A stretch of 9,048 nt of DNA, taken from positions 1-9,048 of the forward strand of contig CBFGTJ010000131.1 of NCBI GenBank assembly GCA_965651815.1. The letters are read 5' to 3'. The stretch is from CBFGTJ01 sp965651815 (GTDB lineage: Bacteria > Actinomycetota > Acidimicrobiia > Acidimicrobiales > Microtrichaceae). The notes beneath the pieces were generated by a model that ran no database searches, was not told the DNA's origin, and was given only the letters and a program-made list of their open reading frames with translations. Each line of letters begins with the position of its first letter. The stretch's first letter is position 1. Made by a program: the position numbers and the translations under genes. Below are positions 1 to 6,301 of this stretch, piece by piece.

Positions 1-328
1 AGCCCCGGCCGAGCCCGAGGCAGAACCGGCCGCCGGTCAGCGCGTGCATCGTGCTCGCGTAGGTGGCGGTGACGAGCGGGTGGCGGGTGTTGTGGTTCGT
101 CGCCGCGGACGCGACGCCCAGGTGCTCGGTGACCGCACCGATCGCGCCGCTGAGCGTCGGCGCGTCCTTGACGTTGAAGCGCTCGGACACGAACGCCGCA
201 CCGAGCCCCAGGCGCTCGCCGTCGCGGGCCTCGGCCAGCACGGACCGGGGGTCCGAGGCATGCCCGGCCAGCGCGTAGAAGCCGAGCTCGTGGAGCGGAG
301 CTGACGGGTCGTCAGGTCGACCGGGCAC
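1..328 (-). CDS. F420-type luciferase-like (LLM) oxidoreductase, N-terminal part
   Basis: The gene runs off the left edge, and 109 codons from the N-terminus are present. It reads as a bacterial luciferase-like flavin/F420 oxidoreductase, whose members use a TIM-barrel fold to transfer hydride to or from a small organic substrate in the cytoplasm; the substrate cannot be told. Visible landmarks are LGFYALAG (residues 15-22), GLGAAFVSERFNVKDA (about 41-56), the ATNHNTRHP strand (76-84) and GGRFCLGLGRG (99-109). This combination resembles the actinobacterial subgroup that I recall as the MSMEG_2249-type F420-dependent oxidoreductases (TIGR03857); the subgroup is from memory. The GTG at 326-328 is chosen because it places 14 residues before LGFY, as is usual, and lies 8 bases after a TAGGGT -10 box. 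It follows the coiled-coil gene by 50 bases and may be transcribed separately. The LLM superfamily is fairly certain, the F420 cofactor less so. Confidence 0.85.
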   Translation of the reverse strand, partial: MPGRPDDPSAPLHELGFYALAGHASDPRSVLAEARDGERLGLGAAFVSERFNVKDAPTLSGAIGAVTEHLGVASAATNHNTRHPLVTATYASTMHALTGGRFCLGLGRG

Positions 329-336
329 GGGGCGGG

Positions 337-342
337 ACCCTA
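337..342 (-). promoter_or_regulatory. Candidate -10 box (TAGGGT) for a leaderless transcript of the LLM gene
   Basis: On the minus strand TAGGGT fits the actinobacterial -10 consensus TANNNT and ends 8 bases before the GTG start of the luciferase-like gene. That spacing puts the transcription start at or next to the start codon, the arrangement of leaderless mRNAs common in Actinomycetota. No Shine-Dalgarno sequence stands between the box and the GTG, which agrees. No TTGAC-like -35 is visible 17 bases further upstream. Confidence 0.45.
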
Positions 343-345
343 GCG

Positions 346-370
346 CCGGGCGGTGCGGGTCCGCCCCCGG
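346..370 (-). terminator. GC-rich hairpin after the coiled-coil gene, possible terminator without a U-tract
   Basis: Read on the minus strand, CCGGGGGCGG and CCGCCCGG pair across a 7-base loop (ACCCGCA), with two unpaired G residues in one arm. The structure begins 9 bases after the stop codon of the coiled-coil gene. No run of T follows, so it is not a classical intrinsic terminator. Hairpins without a T-run have been proposed as terminators in high-GC actinobacteria. In DNA this GC-rich, stems of this size also arise by chance. Confidence 0.25.
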
Positions 371-378
371 TCCGCCGG

Positions 379-2457
379 TCAGCCGTAGCGGACGACCGCG
401 GCGTCGGACCCGGCTCGCTCGGCGCGGCGTGCGACCTCGGGGTCGTCGCTCAGCACGAGGATCTGGACGAGGTCCGACATGGCTTCGATGCGCTCGACCA
501 GGCGGTCGCGGTCCCGGTCGTCCTCCGGGAGGCCGTCCACCACGAGCGGCACCGATCCGACGAACGACACGGCCCGCTGCTCCGCCAGCCGGGCGACGAG
601 CCGCCAATGCGGGTCCACGGCGTGCTCGGTCCGCTCGGCCGGGGCGACCGGGCCCCGGTAGGGCGGCGGCGTCGCCGCGGGCTGCTCCCCCGCGGGTGGG
701 GCGGCCGGTTCGGGCGACGGCTCGCCTGCGTCGGAGAGCGCGGCGAGCAGCTCCCGCTCCCGCTCGCGCAGCTCGAGCTCCTCGGTGCGCAGCTCGGCGA
801 GCTGCTCCATCGCGGCCTCGTGCGCGCGCACCCGGTCCTCGGCGGCCGCGAGGCGGTCGAGCGCGGCATCGAGCTCCTCCTCGACGTGCGCGAGCTCGGT
901 GAGGTCGATCTCCGGTTCGGACACCGCGTCGAGGTCCGCGAGGCGCGCCTCCAGCTCGTGCACCCGGTCGACCAGCTCGTCGCGCTGCTCGGCACGGGCG
1001 CTCGCCTCCTCGATCCAGCGGTCCGCGGCGGCGAGCGCTTCCCGGGGGGTCTCGAACGGGCCGGTGCCGGTCAGCGCCGCCAGCGCCTCCACCGCGGCGC
1101 GCACCTCGGGGGCCTCCATCCCGGGCGGACCGGTGCGCATCCCCCGCAGCCGGGCGATGACCTGCTCCACCTCGGAGGGGAGTGCCTCGACCGGTTCGTC
1201 CTCGGCGCCCGGGTGCTGGCGGACACCGGTCAGCTCCTCGGCCCTGGCGAGCAGCGTGAACAGCTCCCGCATGCCCTCGGGCGCCGCGTCGACCGGTGAC
1301 GCGGCCCGGACCTCGCCGAGCGCCGCCTCGGCCGCCACGACCCGCTCACGAGCCGCGACCAGGCGCTCGCTGCGCTCGAGGTCGGTGCGGGTGGACGGGA
1401 TGCCCATGACGTAGGCGCTGTAGGTGTCGAACCCCAGCCGGTCCAGCAGGACCGCCTCCTCCGCCCGCAGCTCCTGGATGCGCCGCTTCCGCCCGGAGCC
1501 GAGCAGCCCGCGGTCGTCGGTCGAGAAGATCTCGTCGCGGACCTCCTCGAGGCGGCGGACCACCTCCGGGTCGAAGTCGGGCGACCGGGCGGCGCGCTCC
1601 GCCTCGGTCAACTCCGCCCGGGCCTCGGCGAGCTCGCGGCTGGCGGCCTCGAGCCGGGCCTCCTCCTCGTCGCGCCGCTGCTGCGACGCGACGACCACGG
1701 CGAGCGTGGCCTCGAGCCGGTCGGCGAGCTCGGCCGCCTCCTGCACGGGCTGCTCCGGCACGTCGATGAGCTGTGCGAGCTCGTCACGGGTGCGCCGCAC
1801 GGGCGCCGCGTCGACCGGCCCGACCGCCTCGAGGGCGGCTCGCGCGGCCGCGAGCTGACCGAGGAGCTCGTCACGGCGGGCGGAGCGCTCGTCCTGGGCG
1901 GCGCGCCACTCGGCGCGCAGCGAGCTGCGACGGGCCTCCAGGGCGTCGATCTGCCCCCGGCACACCTCGAGCGCGGCCCGGGAGAACGAGTCCAGGTGGC
2001 GGCGGGCCTCCTCCATCCGCTCGCCGAGGCGGGTGCGTGCCGAGGTCACGGAGCGCAGCTCCGCCCGCAGCTCGTCGCGGGTGCGGCCGGCGACGACCGT
2101 GGAGGTCACCCAGCTGCTCGCGGGGGCGTCGGGGCCGGACGGGTCGGCCGGCGCGTCGGGAGCGGCCGCAGCGGGGACCGTGGCAGTGCGCTCGCTGCCC
2201 GCCCGGAACGACAGGACCGGGTCGAGCCGGCGGTCGAGCTGGAGCTGGTCGAGGGTGCCCCGGTCGAGCGCGAGGCGCACGCCGCCCACCTCCAGCACGC
2301 CGCTGCACTCGGGTGGCTCGTCGCCGACGAGGGCGCGGACGGTCTGGAACAGCCGGCGGCGCAGCTCCGGCGACGCGCCCGACACGACGGTCCAACGCTG
2401 GTGCGGCTGGAGCGCCGCCCCACCGGGCGCGAGTCGATCGATCCGTACGAGTCTCAT
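379..2457 (-). CDS. Large coiled-coil protein resembling an SMC/Rad50 ATPase with a degenerate head
   Basis: The 692-residue protein is soluble, with no signal peptide or membrane segment. Residues 1-88 look like the first lobe of an SMC/RecF-type ABC ATPase: strand MRLVRIDRL, then TVVSG at 23-27 and a helix RLFQTVRALV at 35-44. This aligns without gaps to the usual strand-P-loop-helix, but the loop reads GASPELRRR instead of GPNGAGKST. Long Glu/Ala/Arg-rich helices follow at about 126-290 and 485-580, separated by a mixed segment (about 291-480) containing GFDTYSAYVMG (342-352). A Pro-rich linker (583-612) leads to a C-terminal block: VPLVVDG (636-642) in the Walker B position, with Gly for the catalytic Glu, and ILVLSDDPEVA (666-676), with Asp for the switch His. 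No LSGG signature is seen. It probably does not hydrolyse ATP. The ATG start has GAGG 6 bases upstream. The gene follows the H1-like gene by 70 bases. Function unknown. Confidence 0.85.
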   Translation of the reverse strand: MRLVRIDRLAPGGAALQPHQRWTVVSGASPELRRRLFQTVRALVGDEPPECSGVLEVGGVRLALDRGTLDQLQLDRRLDPVLSFRAGSERTATVPAAAAPDAPADPSGPDAPASSWVTSTVVAGRTRDELRAELRSVTSARTRLGERMEEARRHLDSFSRAALEVCRGQIDALEARRSSLRAEWRAAQDERSARRDELLGQLAAARAALEAVGPVDAAPVRRTRDELAQLIDVPEQPVQEAAELADRLEATLAVVVASQQRRDEEEARLEAASRELAEARAELTEAERAARSPDFDPEVVRRLEEVRDEIFSTDDRGLLGSGRKRRIQELRAEEAVLLDRLGFDTYSAYVMGIPSTRTDLERSERLVAARERVVAAEAALGEVRAASPVDAAPEGMRELFTLLARAEELTGVRQHPGAEDEPVEALPSEVEQVIARLRGMRTGPPGMEAPEVRAAVEALAALTGTGPFETPREALAAADRWIEEASARAEQRDELVDRVHELEARLADLDAVSEPEIDLTELAHVEEELDAALDRLAAAEDRVRAHEAAMEQLAELRTEELELRERERELLAALSDAGEPSPEPAAPPAGEQPAATPPPYRGPVAPAERTEHAVDPHWRLVARLAEQRAVSFVGSVPLVVDGLPEDDRDRDRLVERIEAMSDLVQILVLSDDPEVARRAERAGSDAAVVRYG

Positions 2458-2463
2458 CGTGGT

Positions 2464-2467
2464 CCTC
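2464..2467 (-). promoter_or_regulatory. Ribosome binding site of the coiled-coil gene
   Basis: GAGG on the minus strand, 6 bases before the ATG at 2455-2457, supports that start. No in-frame alternative start with a comparable site is seen nearby. Confidence 0.6.
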
Positions 2468-2527
2468 GGCTATCGATCGGCACGATGGAGCGCATAGTGA
2501 GGGGGCGGGTCCTGACGGGGCGGGGCC

Positions 2528-3142
2528 TCACTCGACAGAGATGCGCCGCACGCGGCTCGTGGGGCGGGTCGACGCCGTCGAGTCGCTGCCACCTTCGGCC
2601 GGCGCCGCGTCCTCGGACGCGTCGCCCGCGTTGGCCGTGTTGGCCGGCGCCGTCGCGGACGGGGCCTTCTTCGAGGGCGACCGCTTCGCCGCGGCCTTCT
2701 TGGCGGGGGTCTTCTTGGCAGGGGCCTTCTTCGCAGCAGCCTTCTTCGCCGAGGCGTTCTTCGCCGGGGCCCGCTCCGAGGGCGTCTCCTCCGCCCGGGG
2801 CTCCTCGGCCTCCCCGGCCTGACCGGCGTCGCCGGGCGGAGGCGTCGTCGACGGCCCGGCCGCCACGTCCTCGTCCTCGTTCTCGTAGGGCTCGTCCCAC
2901 CAGGCGGTGTCGCTGGGCCCGCGGTCGTCGTCCGTGGTCCACGCCGCCTGCTCCCACGGTTGGGGACCCCGCCCCGTGAAGTTGCGGACGAGGTCGGAGA
3001 TCGTCGCCGCGGCGCCGCTCAGCCGGTCCGAGTCCTCCACGACCTCCTCCACGACGTCGAGGAAGGCCCTGGCCGCGCCGAGCAGCTCCCGCGCCGCGGC
3101 CTGCAGGTGCTCCACGCCTTCGGCGGTGCGTCGCTCGTCCAT
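2528..3142 (-). CDS. Small protein with acidic middle and histone H1-like Lys/Ala-rich tail
   Basis: I read 204 residues from the ATG at 3140-3142. Three parts are visible. Residues 1-55 form amphipathic helices (EGVEHLQAAARELLGAARA, then FLDVVEEVVED). Residues 56-123 are disordered, acidic and Trp-containing (WEQAAW, WWDEPYENEDED). Residues 124-161 are a Lys/Ala/Pro repeat of PAKKA/AAKKA type, like the tail of histone H1 and of bacterial H1-like nucleoid proteins. An Ala/Ser-rich end closes with RVRRISVE. The basic tail may bind DNA or RNA, or another polyanion; the acidic stretch could shield it or contact a partner. An in-frame ATG at 3250 would add 36 Arg/Gly/Ser-rich residues that look untranslated, so the shorter start is preferred, although its ribosome binding site is weak (GAGG is 13 bases away, GGG only 3). 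The SMC-like gene follows 70 bases downstream. No enzyme domain; function unknown. Confidence 0.8.
   Translation of the reverse strand: MDERRTAEGVEHLQAAARELLGAARAFLDVVEEVVEDSDRLSGAAATISDLVRNFTGRGPQPWEQAAWTTDDDRGPSDTAWWDEPYENEDEDVAAGPSTTPPPGDAGQAGEAEEPRAEETPSERAPAKNASAKKAAAKKAPAKKTPAKKAAAKRSPSKKAPSATAPANTANAGDASEDAAPAEGGSDSTASTRPTSRVRRISVE
2664..2768 (-). repeat. Seven tandem degenerate 15-base units encoding the Lys/Ala pentapeptide tail
   Basis: On the plus strand, units with the core GCCTTCTT begin at 2664, 2679 (degenerate), 2694, 2709, 2724, 2739 and 2754, with an exact 15-base period. On the coding strand each gives a pentapeptide of the form AKKAP, AKKTP or AKKAA. The period is a whole number of codons, so gain or loss of units would lengthen or shorten the tail without a frameshift. 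Confidence 0.8.
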
Positions 3143-3295
3143 CGACCCATCATGACCTCGCGGGCCTGCAGCTGACGACCCGGCACCTGCCACACCGTGA
3201 CCGCGCCGTACCGGTGACATCGCGCGGGGACTCGTGGCCCTGGACGACACCGGTTCACGGCGGCGGGCCGTGGCGCGGAACGCCGTCGGACGGCC

Positions 3296-4471
3296 TCACC
3301 CCGCCTCGGGCACCTCGAAGGTCACCTGCAGGCGCCCGCCGACCATGCGCGCCGAGGTGATCTCGCGGCGCCGCAGCGAGTCGGGCAGGACCAGGTTCCG
3401 GCGGTGCGGGCCCACCGTGATCGACAGCTCGTCACCGGTGCGGGTCAGGTCGAGCTCCGATCGGTCGGTGAAGGGCAGCTCGATCGAGAGCACGTGCTGC
3501 TCGCCGTCGCGTGCGAGCTGCAGCGGGCGGGAGCGAACGAGCCGCTCGGCGGGGTCGGTGCCGCCCCAGAGATCGTCCGCGAAGCGGGTCAACGCCTCGA
3601 CGCCGAGCACCTCTCCCCCGGCGTGCTCGGCGCGCAGCACCGGCAGGGGCGCGAAGTCGTCCTCGATCGAGGCCAGGTGCTCCGCCTGGGTGCGCCGCCA
3701 GCCCTCCATCCAGTCGCCGCCGAGGCCCTCGGGCAGCACCCGGTTCACGACCACGGCGTCGACCTGGTAGCCGAACAGCGACAGGTACGTGTAGGTGCGC
3801 CGCGCCTCGGCGAGCACCATGCGCTCGGGGTTGACCACCAGGCGGGCGGAGGTGACCTGGGGATCCGCGAGGATGCGCCGCACCGCGTCGAGCTGGTCGT
3901 AGAAGCGCTGGCCGGCGGCGAAGACCTCGTCGTCCGCGACGGGCAGCGAGGTCATGCGCTGCACGATCGGGCCGACCACGCGGCTGAGGCGGCGGGAGGC
4001 CGGGAACAGCCGGTCCATGTACCAGCTGAGGATGTCGGGCAGCGACAGCAGGCGGATCGTCTCGGCGGTCGGCGCGCAGTCGACGACCACGACGTCGTGC
4101 TCGCCCGAGGCGCACAGCGACTGCACCTCGGTGAGCGCGAACAGCTCGTCGAGCCCGGGCACGACCGCGAGCTCCTCGGCCTCGATGGCCTCCACGCCCG
4201 CCCAGTCGAACACCTCGAGCAGCCAGCTGCGGATCTCGCCCCAGTTCTCCTCGAGCCGCTCCCGGGCGTCGAGCTGCTGGGCGGCGCAGCGGGGCGCCAC
4301 CTCGGTGGGCGTGGACCCGAGCTCCGCGCCCAACGCGTCGCCCAGGGAGTGCGCGGGGTCGGCGGAGGTGACGACGACCCTCGCCCCGTCGCGGGCGAGG
4401 CGCAGCGCGGTCGCCGCGGCGGTGGTCGTCTTGCCGACACCCCCCTTGCCGGTGAACAGCAGGACCCTCAC
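3296..4471 (-). CDS. ArsA/Get3-type ATPase with C-terminal alpha-crystallin (HSP20-like) domain
   Basis: This 391-residue cytoplasmic P-loop ATPase belongs to the ArsA/Get3 family of the SIMIBI class. Visible motifs are the deviant Walker A GKGGVGKTT (8-16), switch I DPAHSLGD (38-45), switch II DCAPT (131-135, followed by AETIRLL), and VVNRVLP (241-247), which fits the base-recognition strand. Residues about 316-388 are beta-rich and match the HSP20-like domain appended to many bacterial ArsA homologues. Members form dimers that couple ATP to movement of a client: ArsA drives arsenite export with ArsB, and Get3 carries tail-anchored membrane proteins. There is no ArsB, ArsC or ArsR nearby and no obvious Cys triad for arsenite, so a chaperone or targeting role is more likely. 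The GTG start places the P-loop near the N-terminus, as is usual, and has GGAGG 7 bases upstream. The gene follows a four-helix membrane protein by 40 bases. Confidence 0.93.
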   Translation of the reverse strand: MRVLLFTGKGGVGKTTTAAATALRLARDGARVVVTSADPAHSLGDALGAELGSTPTEVAPRCAAQQLDARERLEENWGEIRSWLLEVFDWAGVEAIEAEELAVVPGLDELFALTEVQSLCASGEHDVVVVDCAPTAETIRLLSLPDILSWYMDRLFPASRRLSRVVGPIVQRMTSLPVADDEVFAAGQRFYDQLDAVRRILADPQVTSARLVVNPERMVLAEARRTYTYLSLFGYQVDAVVVNRVLPEGLGGDWMEGWRRTQAEHLASIEDDFAPLPVLRAEHAGGEVLGVEALTRFADDLWGGTDPAERLVRSRPLQLARDGEQHVLSIELPFTDRSELDLTRTGDELSITVGPHRRNLVLPDSLRRREITSARMVGGRLQVTFEVPEAG

Positions 4472-4478
4472 GGCGCCC

Positions 4479-4483
4479 CCTCC
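4479..4483 (-). promoter_or_regulatory. Strong ribosome binding site of the ArsA-like gene
   Basis: GGAGG on the minus strand, 7 bases before the GTG at 4469-4471, fixes that non-ATG start. It is one of the clearest Shine-Dalgarno sequences in the window and could let this gene be translated independently of the coupled genes upstream. Confidence 0.7.
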
Positions 4484-4511
4484 CCCGTCCCCCGGTGCGA
4501 CCGTGCGGGGC

Positions 4512-5084
4512 TCACTCGACGGTCGCCGGCTCGAACCACCCGTGGCGGACCGCCCACAGACCGGACAGCGACAGGGCGAGGGTGGGCACGAGCGTGCCGA
4601 ACGCGAGCGGGGTGAAGGGGTGGAGGGCGGCGGCGACGACCGAGATCGCCACCTGCGCCGCCAGGGAGCCGAGCAGGTGGACCTGCACCTGGCGCGGCGC
4701 CGAGCCGGCGAGGAAGAACAGCCCGCCGATGCCCATCGCGTCGTCGCGGCTGCGTGCCGCCGCGAGCACGAGGTCGAGCACGAACACCGCGCACCCCGTG
4801 AAGAACAGCACCACGGACACGCCGAAGAAGAGGGCGACGAAGCGCTCCGGGTCGATCACCGCCGGCACGGACACCACACCGAAGAGGGCCGTGGCGACCC
4901 ACGACGCGACGATGATGGCCCGGCCGGGCACCTCGTCGCCGAAGCGCTCGCGCATCTGCTGGGCGCGCCGCTCCCGGTTCGCGGCGCGCTCGGCCTCGAC
5001 CGCGGCCCGTGCCTCGGCGGCGGTCGGCGGACGGGAGCCGTCCCGCTCCCGGCGTGCGCGCGGGGGGCGCTGCCGCGTGCTCAT
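4512..5084 (-). CDS. Four-helix integral membrane protein of unknown function
   Basis: The protein has 190 residues. A charged Arg/Glu/Ala-rich cytoplasmic segment of about 50 residues (amphipathic helix at about 21-47, EARAAVEAERAANRERR) precedes four likely transmembrane helices at about 55-76, 82-108, 135-153 and 160-180. GGLFFLAG (120-127) lies between the second and third and may be a short re-entrant segment. No catalytic motif is recognised. Its ATG overlaps the TGA of queG (ATGA), with a GAGG 4 bases before the start, so it is translationally coupled to queG. The ArsA-like ATPase begins 40 bases after its stop. That position suggests a membrane partner for the ATPase, but this is inference from neighbourhood only. 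The basic residues ahead of helix 1 favour a cytoplasmic N-terminus. Confidence 0.85.
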   Translation of the reverse strand: MSTRQRPPRARRERDGSRPPTAAEARAAVEAERAANRERRAQQMRERFGDEVPGRAIIVASWVATALFGVVSVPAVIDPERFVALFFGVSVVLFFTGCAVFVLDLVLAAARSRDDAMGIGGLFFLAGSAPRQVQVHLLGSLAAQVAISVVAAALHPFTPLAFGTLVPTLALSLSGLWAVRHGWFEPATVE

Positions 5085-6301
5085 CGCCCCTCATCTTCGC
5101 CGCGGGCGCCGCGGGCGGACACATCGGCGGGCCGGTCGTCGGGCACGTCGCCGCCCGCGTCGACGGCGGCGAGCTCCTCGGCGACGGCCGGGCGGCGGTC
5201 CCAGCCGCCCTCCTCGAGCCAGCCCCGCAGACCGAGCGCGCAGGCCGCCCACGCGGCGTGGCGGGCGAGGAGGTCGTCGTCGCCGTCGAGGTGGCCCGCC
5301 AGCACGTCGCGGACCCACCCCGCGGTGGGGTCCGCGGTGTTGCCGAGCACGACCAGTGCGTTGCGCCGCAGGTAGCGGGGGTCGCGGCGCGGCACGTACC
5401 AGCGGCCCAGCGCCCCGAGCAGCTCGTCGTCGGAGGCGGTCAGCATCCAGCGCAGGTCGACCCAGCTGCCGGGCGCGCCCGCCCCGGGAGCCGCCACCGG
5501 CACGGCGTCGCCCGCCGCCCCGCCATCGCCGGCCGTCCCGCCGTCGCGGGCGTCGCGCCGGCTGGGCGGGCAGACCTCCTGGCACTCGTCGCAGCCGTAG
5601 ATGCGGTCGCCGAGCGCCGCCCGGTGCTGCCGTGGGAAGTCGCCGGTCACCTGGAGGTGCCAGGACAGGCAGCGTCCGGCGTCGACGACGCCCGGGGCGA
5701 CGATCGCGCCGGTCGGGCAGCCGTCCAGGCAACGGCGGCAGGCGCCGCACCCGTCGGGCACCGGGTCGCGACTGGCGCCGAGCTCGGCGTCGGTGATCAC
5801 CGAGCCGAGCACGAACCACGAGCCGCGGCGCGGCACCAGCACGTTGGAGCTCTTGCCGTACCACCCGATCCCGGCGCGCACCGCCGCGGCCCGGTCGACC
5901 AGCGCGTTGTCGTCGGCGACGACGACGGCCCGGTGGCCGGCGGCGCGCAGGTGGTCCCTCACCGCGGTGAGCGCCCGGCGCAGCTCGCCGTAGTGGTCCT
6001 CGGTGGCGTAGCGGGCGACGCGACCGGCGGGCGCCGGTGGCGGCGGGGGCACGTCGGTGTCGTAGCGGAGCGCACCGACGACGAGGCTGCGTGCCCCGGG
6101 CAGGGTGGCGGACGGGTCGGTCGAGCGCGCCGGGTTGCGGTAGGTGAACTGCATCCCCCCGTGCAGCCCCTCGTCGCGGCGCTGCTCGAGCAGCCGGCGC
6201 GCCTCGGTGAACGGCTCGGCGCTGCAGGTCGCGACCTCGTCCAGCCCGACGCGTCGGCCGACCTCGAGCACCTCCTCGGCGAGGGTCGAGGTGGTGGTCA
6301 C
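5081..6301 (-). CDS. queG: Epoxyqueuosine reductase QueG
   Basis: The 406-residue enzyme performs the last step of queuosine synthesis, reducing epoxyqueuosine to queuosine at tRNA position 34 with cobalamin and two [4Fe-4S] clusters. Cluster ligands are visible as CxxCxxCxxxCP (Cys185, 188, 191, 195), a single Cys211 (CLSWHL) and CxxCxxxCP (Cys237, 240, 244). RAGIGWYGKSSNVLV (142-156) matches the family's GxGWxGK block, and Asp130 lies where the catalytic Asp is expected (VVVADDNALVDRA). RYLRRNALVVLGN and following helices (309-365) fit the C-terminal HEAT-type repeats. A Gly/Ala-rich insert (250-278) follows the second cluster. SSN where many homologues have NT(L/N) makes this a divergent member. 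The GTG start overlaps the TGA of the MFS gene (GTGA) and has GGAG 8 bases upstream. The stop overlaps the next ATG. No other queuosine gene is in the window. Confidence 0.93.
   Translation of the reverse strand: MTTTSTLAEEVLEVGRRVGLDEVATCSAEPFTEARRLLEQRRDEGLHGGMQFTYRNPARSTDPSATLPGARSLVVGALRYDTDVPPPPPAPAGRVARYATEDHYGELRRALTAVRDHLRAAGHRAVVVADDNALVDRAAAVRAGIGWYGKSSNVLVPRRGSWFVLGSVITDAELGASRDPVPDGCGACRRCLDGCPTGAIVAPGVVDAGRCLSWHLQVTGDFPRQHRAALGDRIYGCDECQEVCPPSRRDARDGGTAGDGGAAGDAVPVAAPGAGAPGSWVDLRWMLTASDDELLGALGRWYVPRRDPRYLRRNALVVLGNTADPTAGWVRDVLAGHLDGDDDLLARHAAWAACALGLRGWLEEGGWDRRPAVAEELAAVDAGGDVPDDRPADVSARGARGEDEGR

Noticed and set aside
37..261. A 74-residue minus-strand ORF at the left edge
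   Set aside because: It is a Pro/Arg/Ser-rich shadow in a different frame from the luciferase-like protein, whose family motifs are clear in the chosen frame.
3143..3250. Upstream ATG start for the H1-like gene
   Set aside because: The extra 36 residues are Arg/Gly/Ser-rich without structure, whereas the sequence from the ATG at 3142 begins directly with a regular helix.
3282..3294. Small hairpin (GCCGT-CCG-ACGGC) just after the ArsA-like stop
   Set aside because: Only five base pairs with no T-run. Short stems like this are expected by chance in such GC-rich DNA. The rest of the 153-base gap shows no clear promoter or RNA gene.
3296..4471. Arsenical-resistance operon
   Set aside because: No ArsB/Acr3, ArsC or ArsR is present and the ATPase has no clear arsenite-binding Cys set. 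The family name alone does not support that role.
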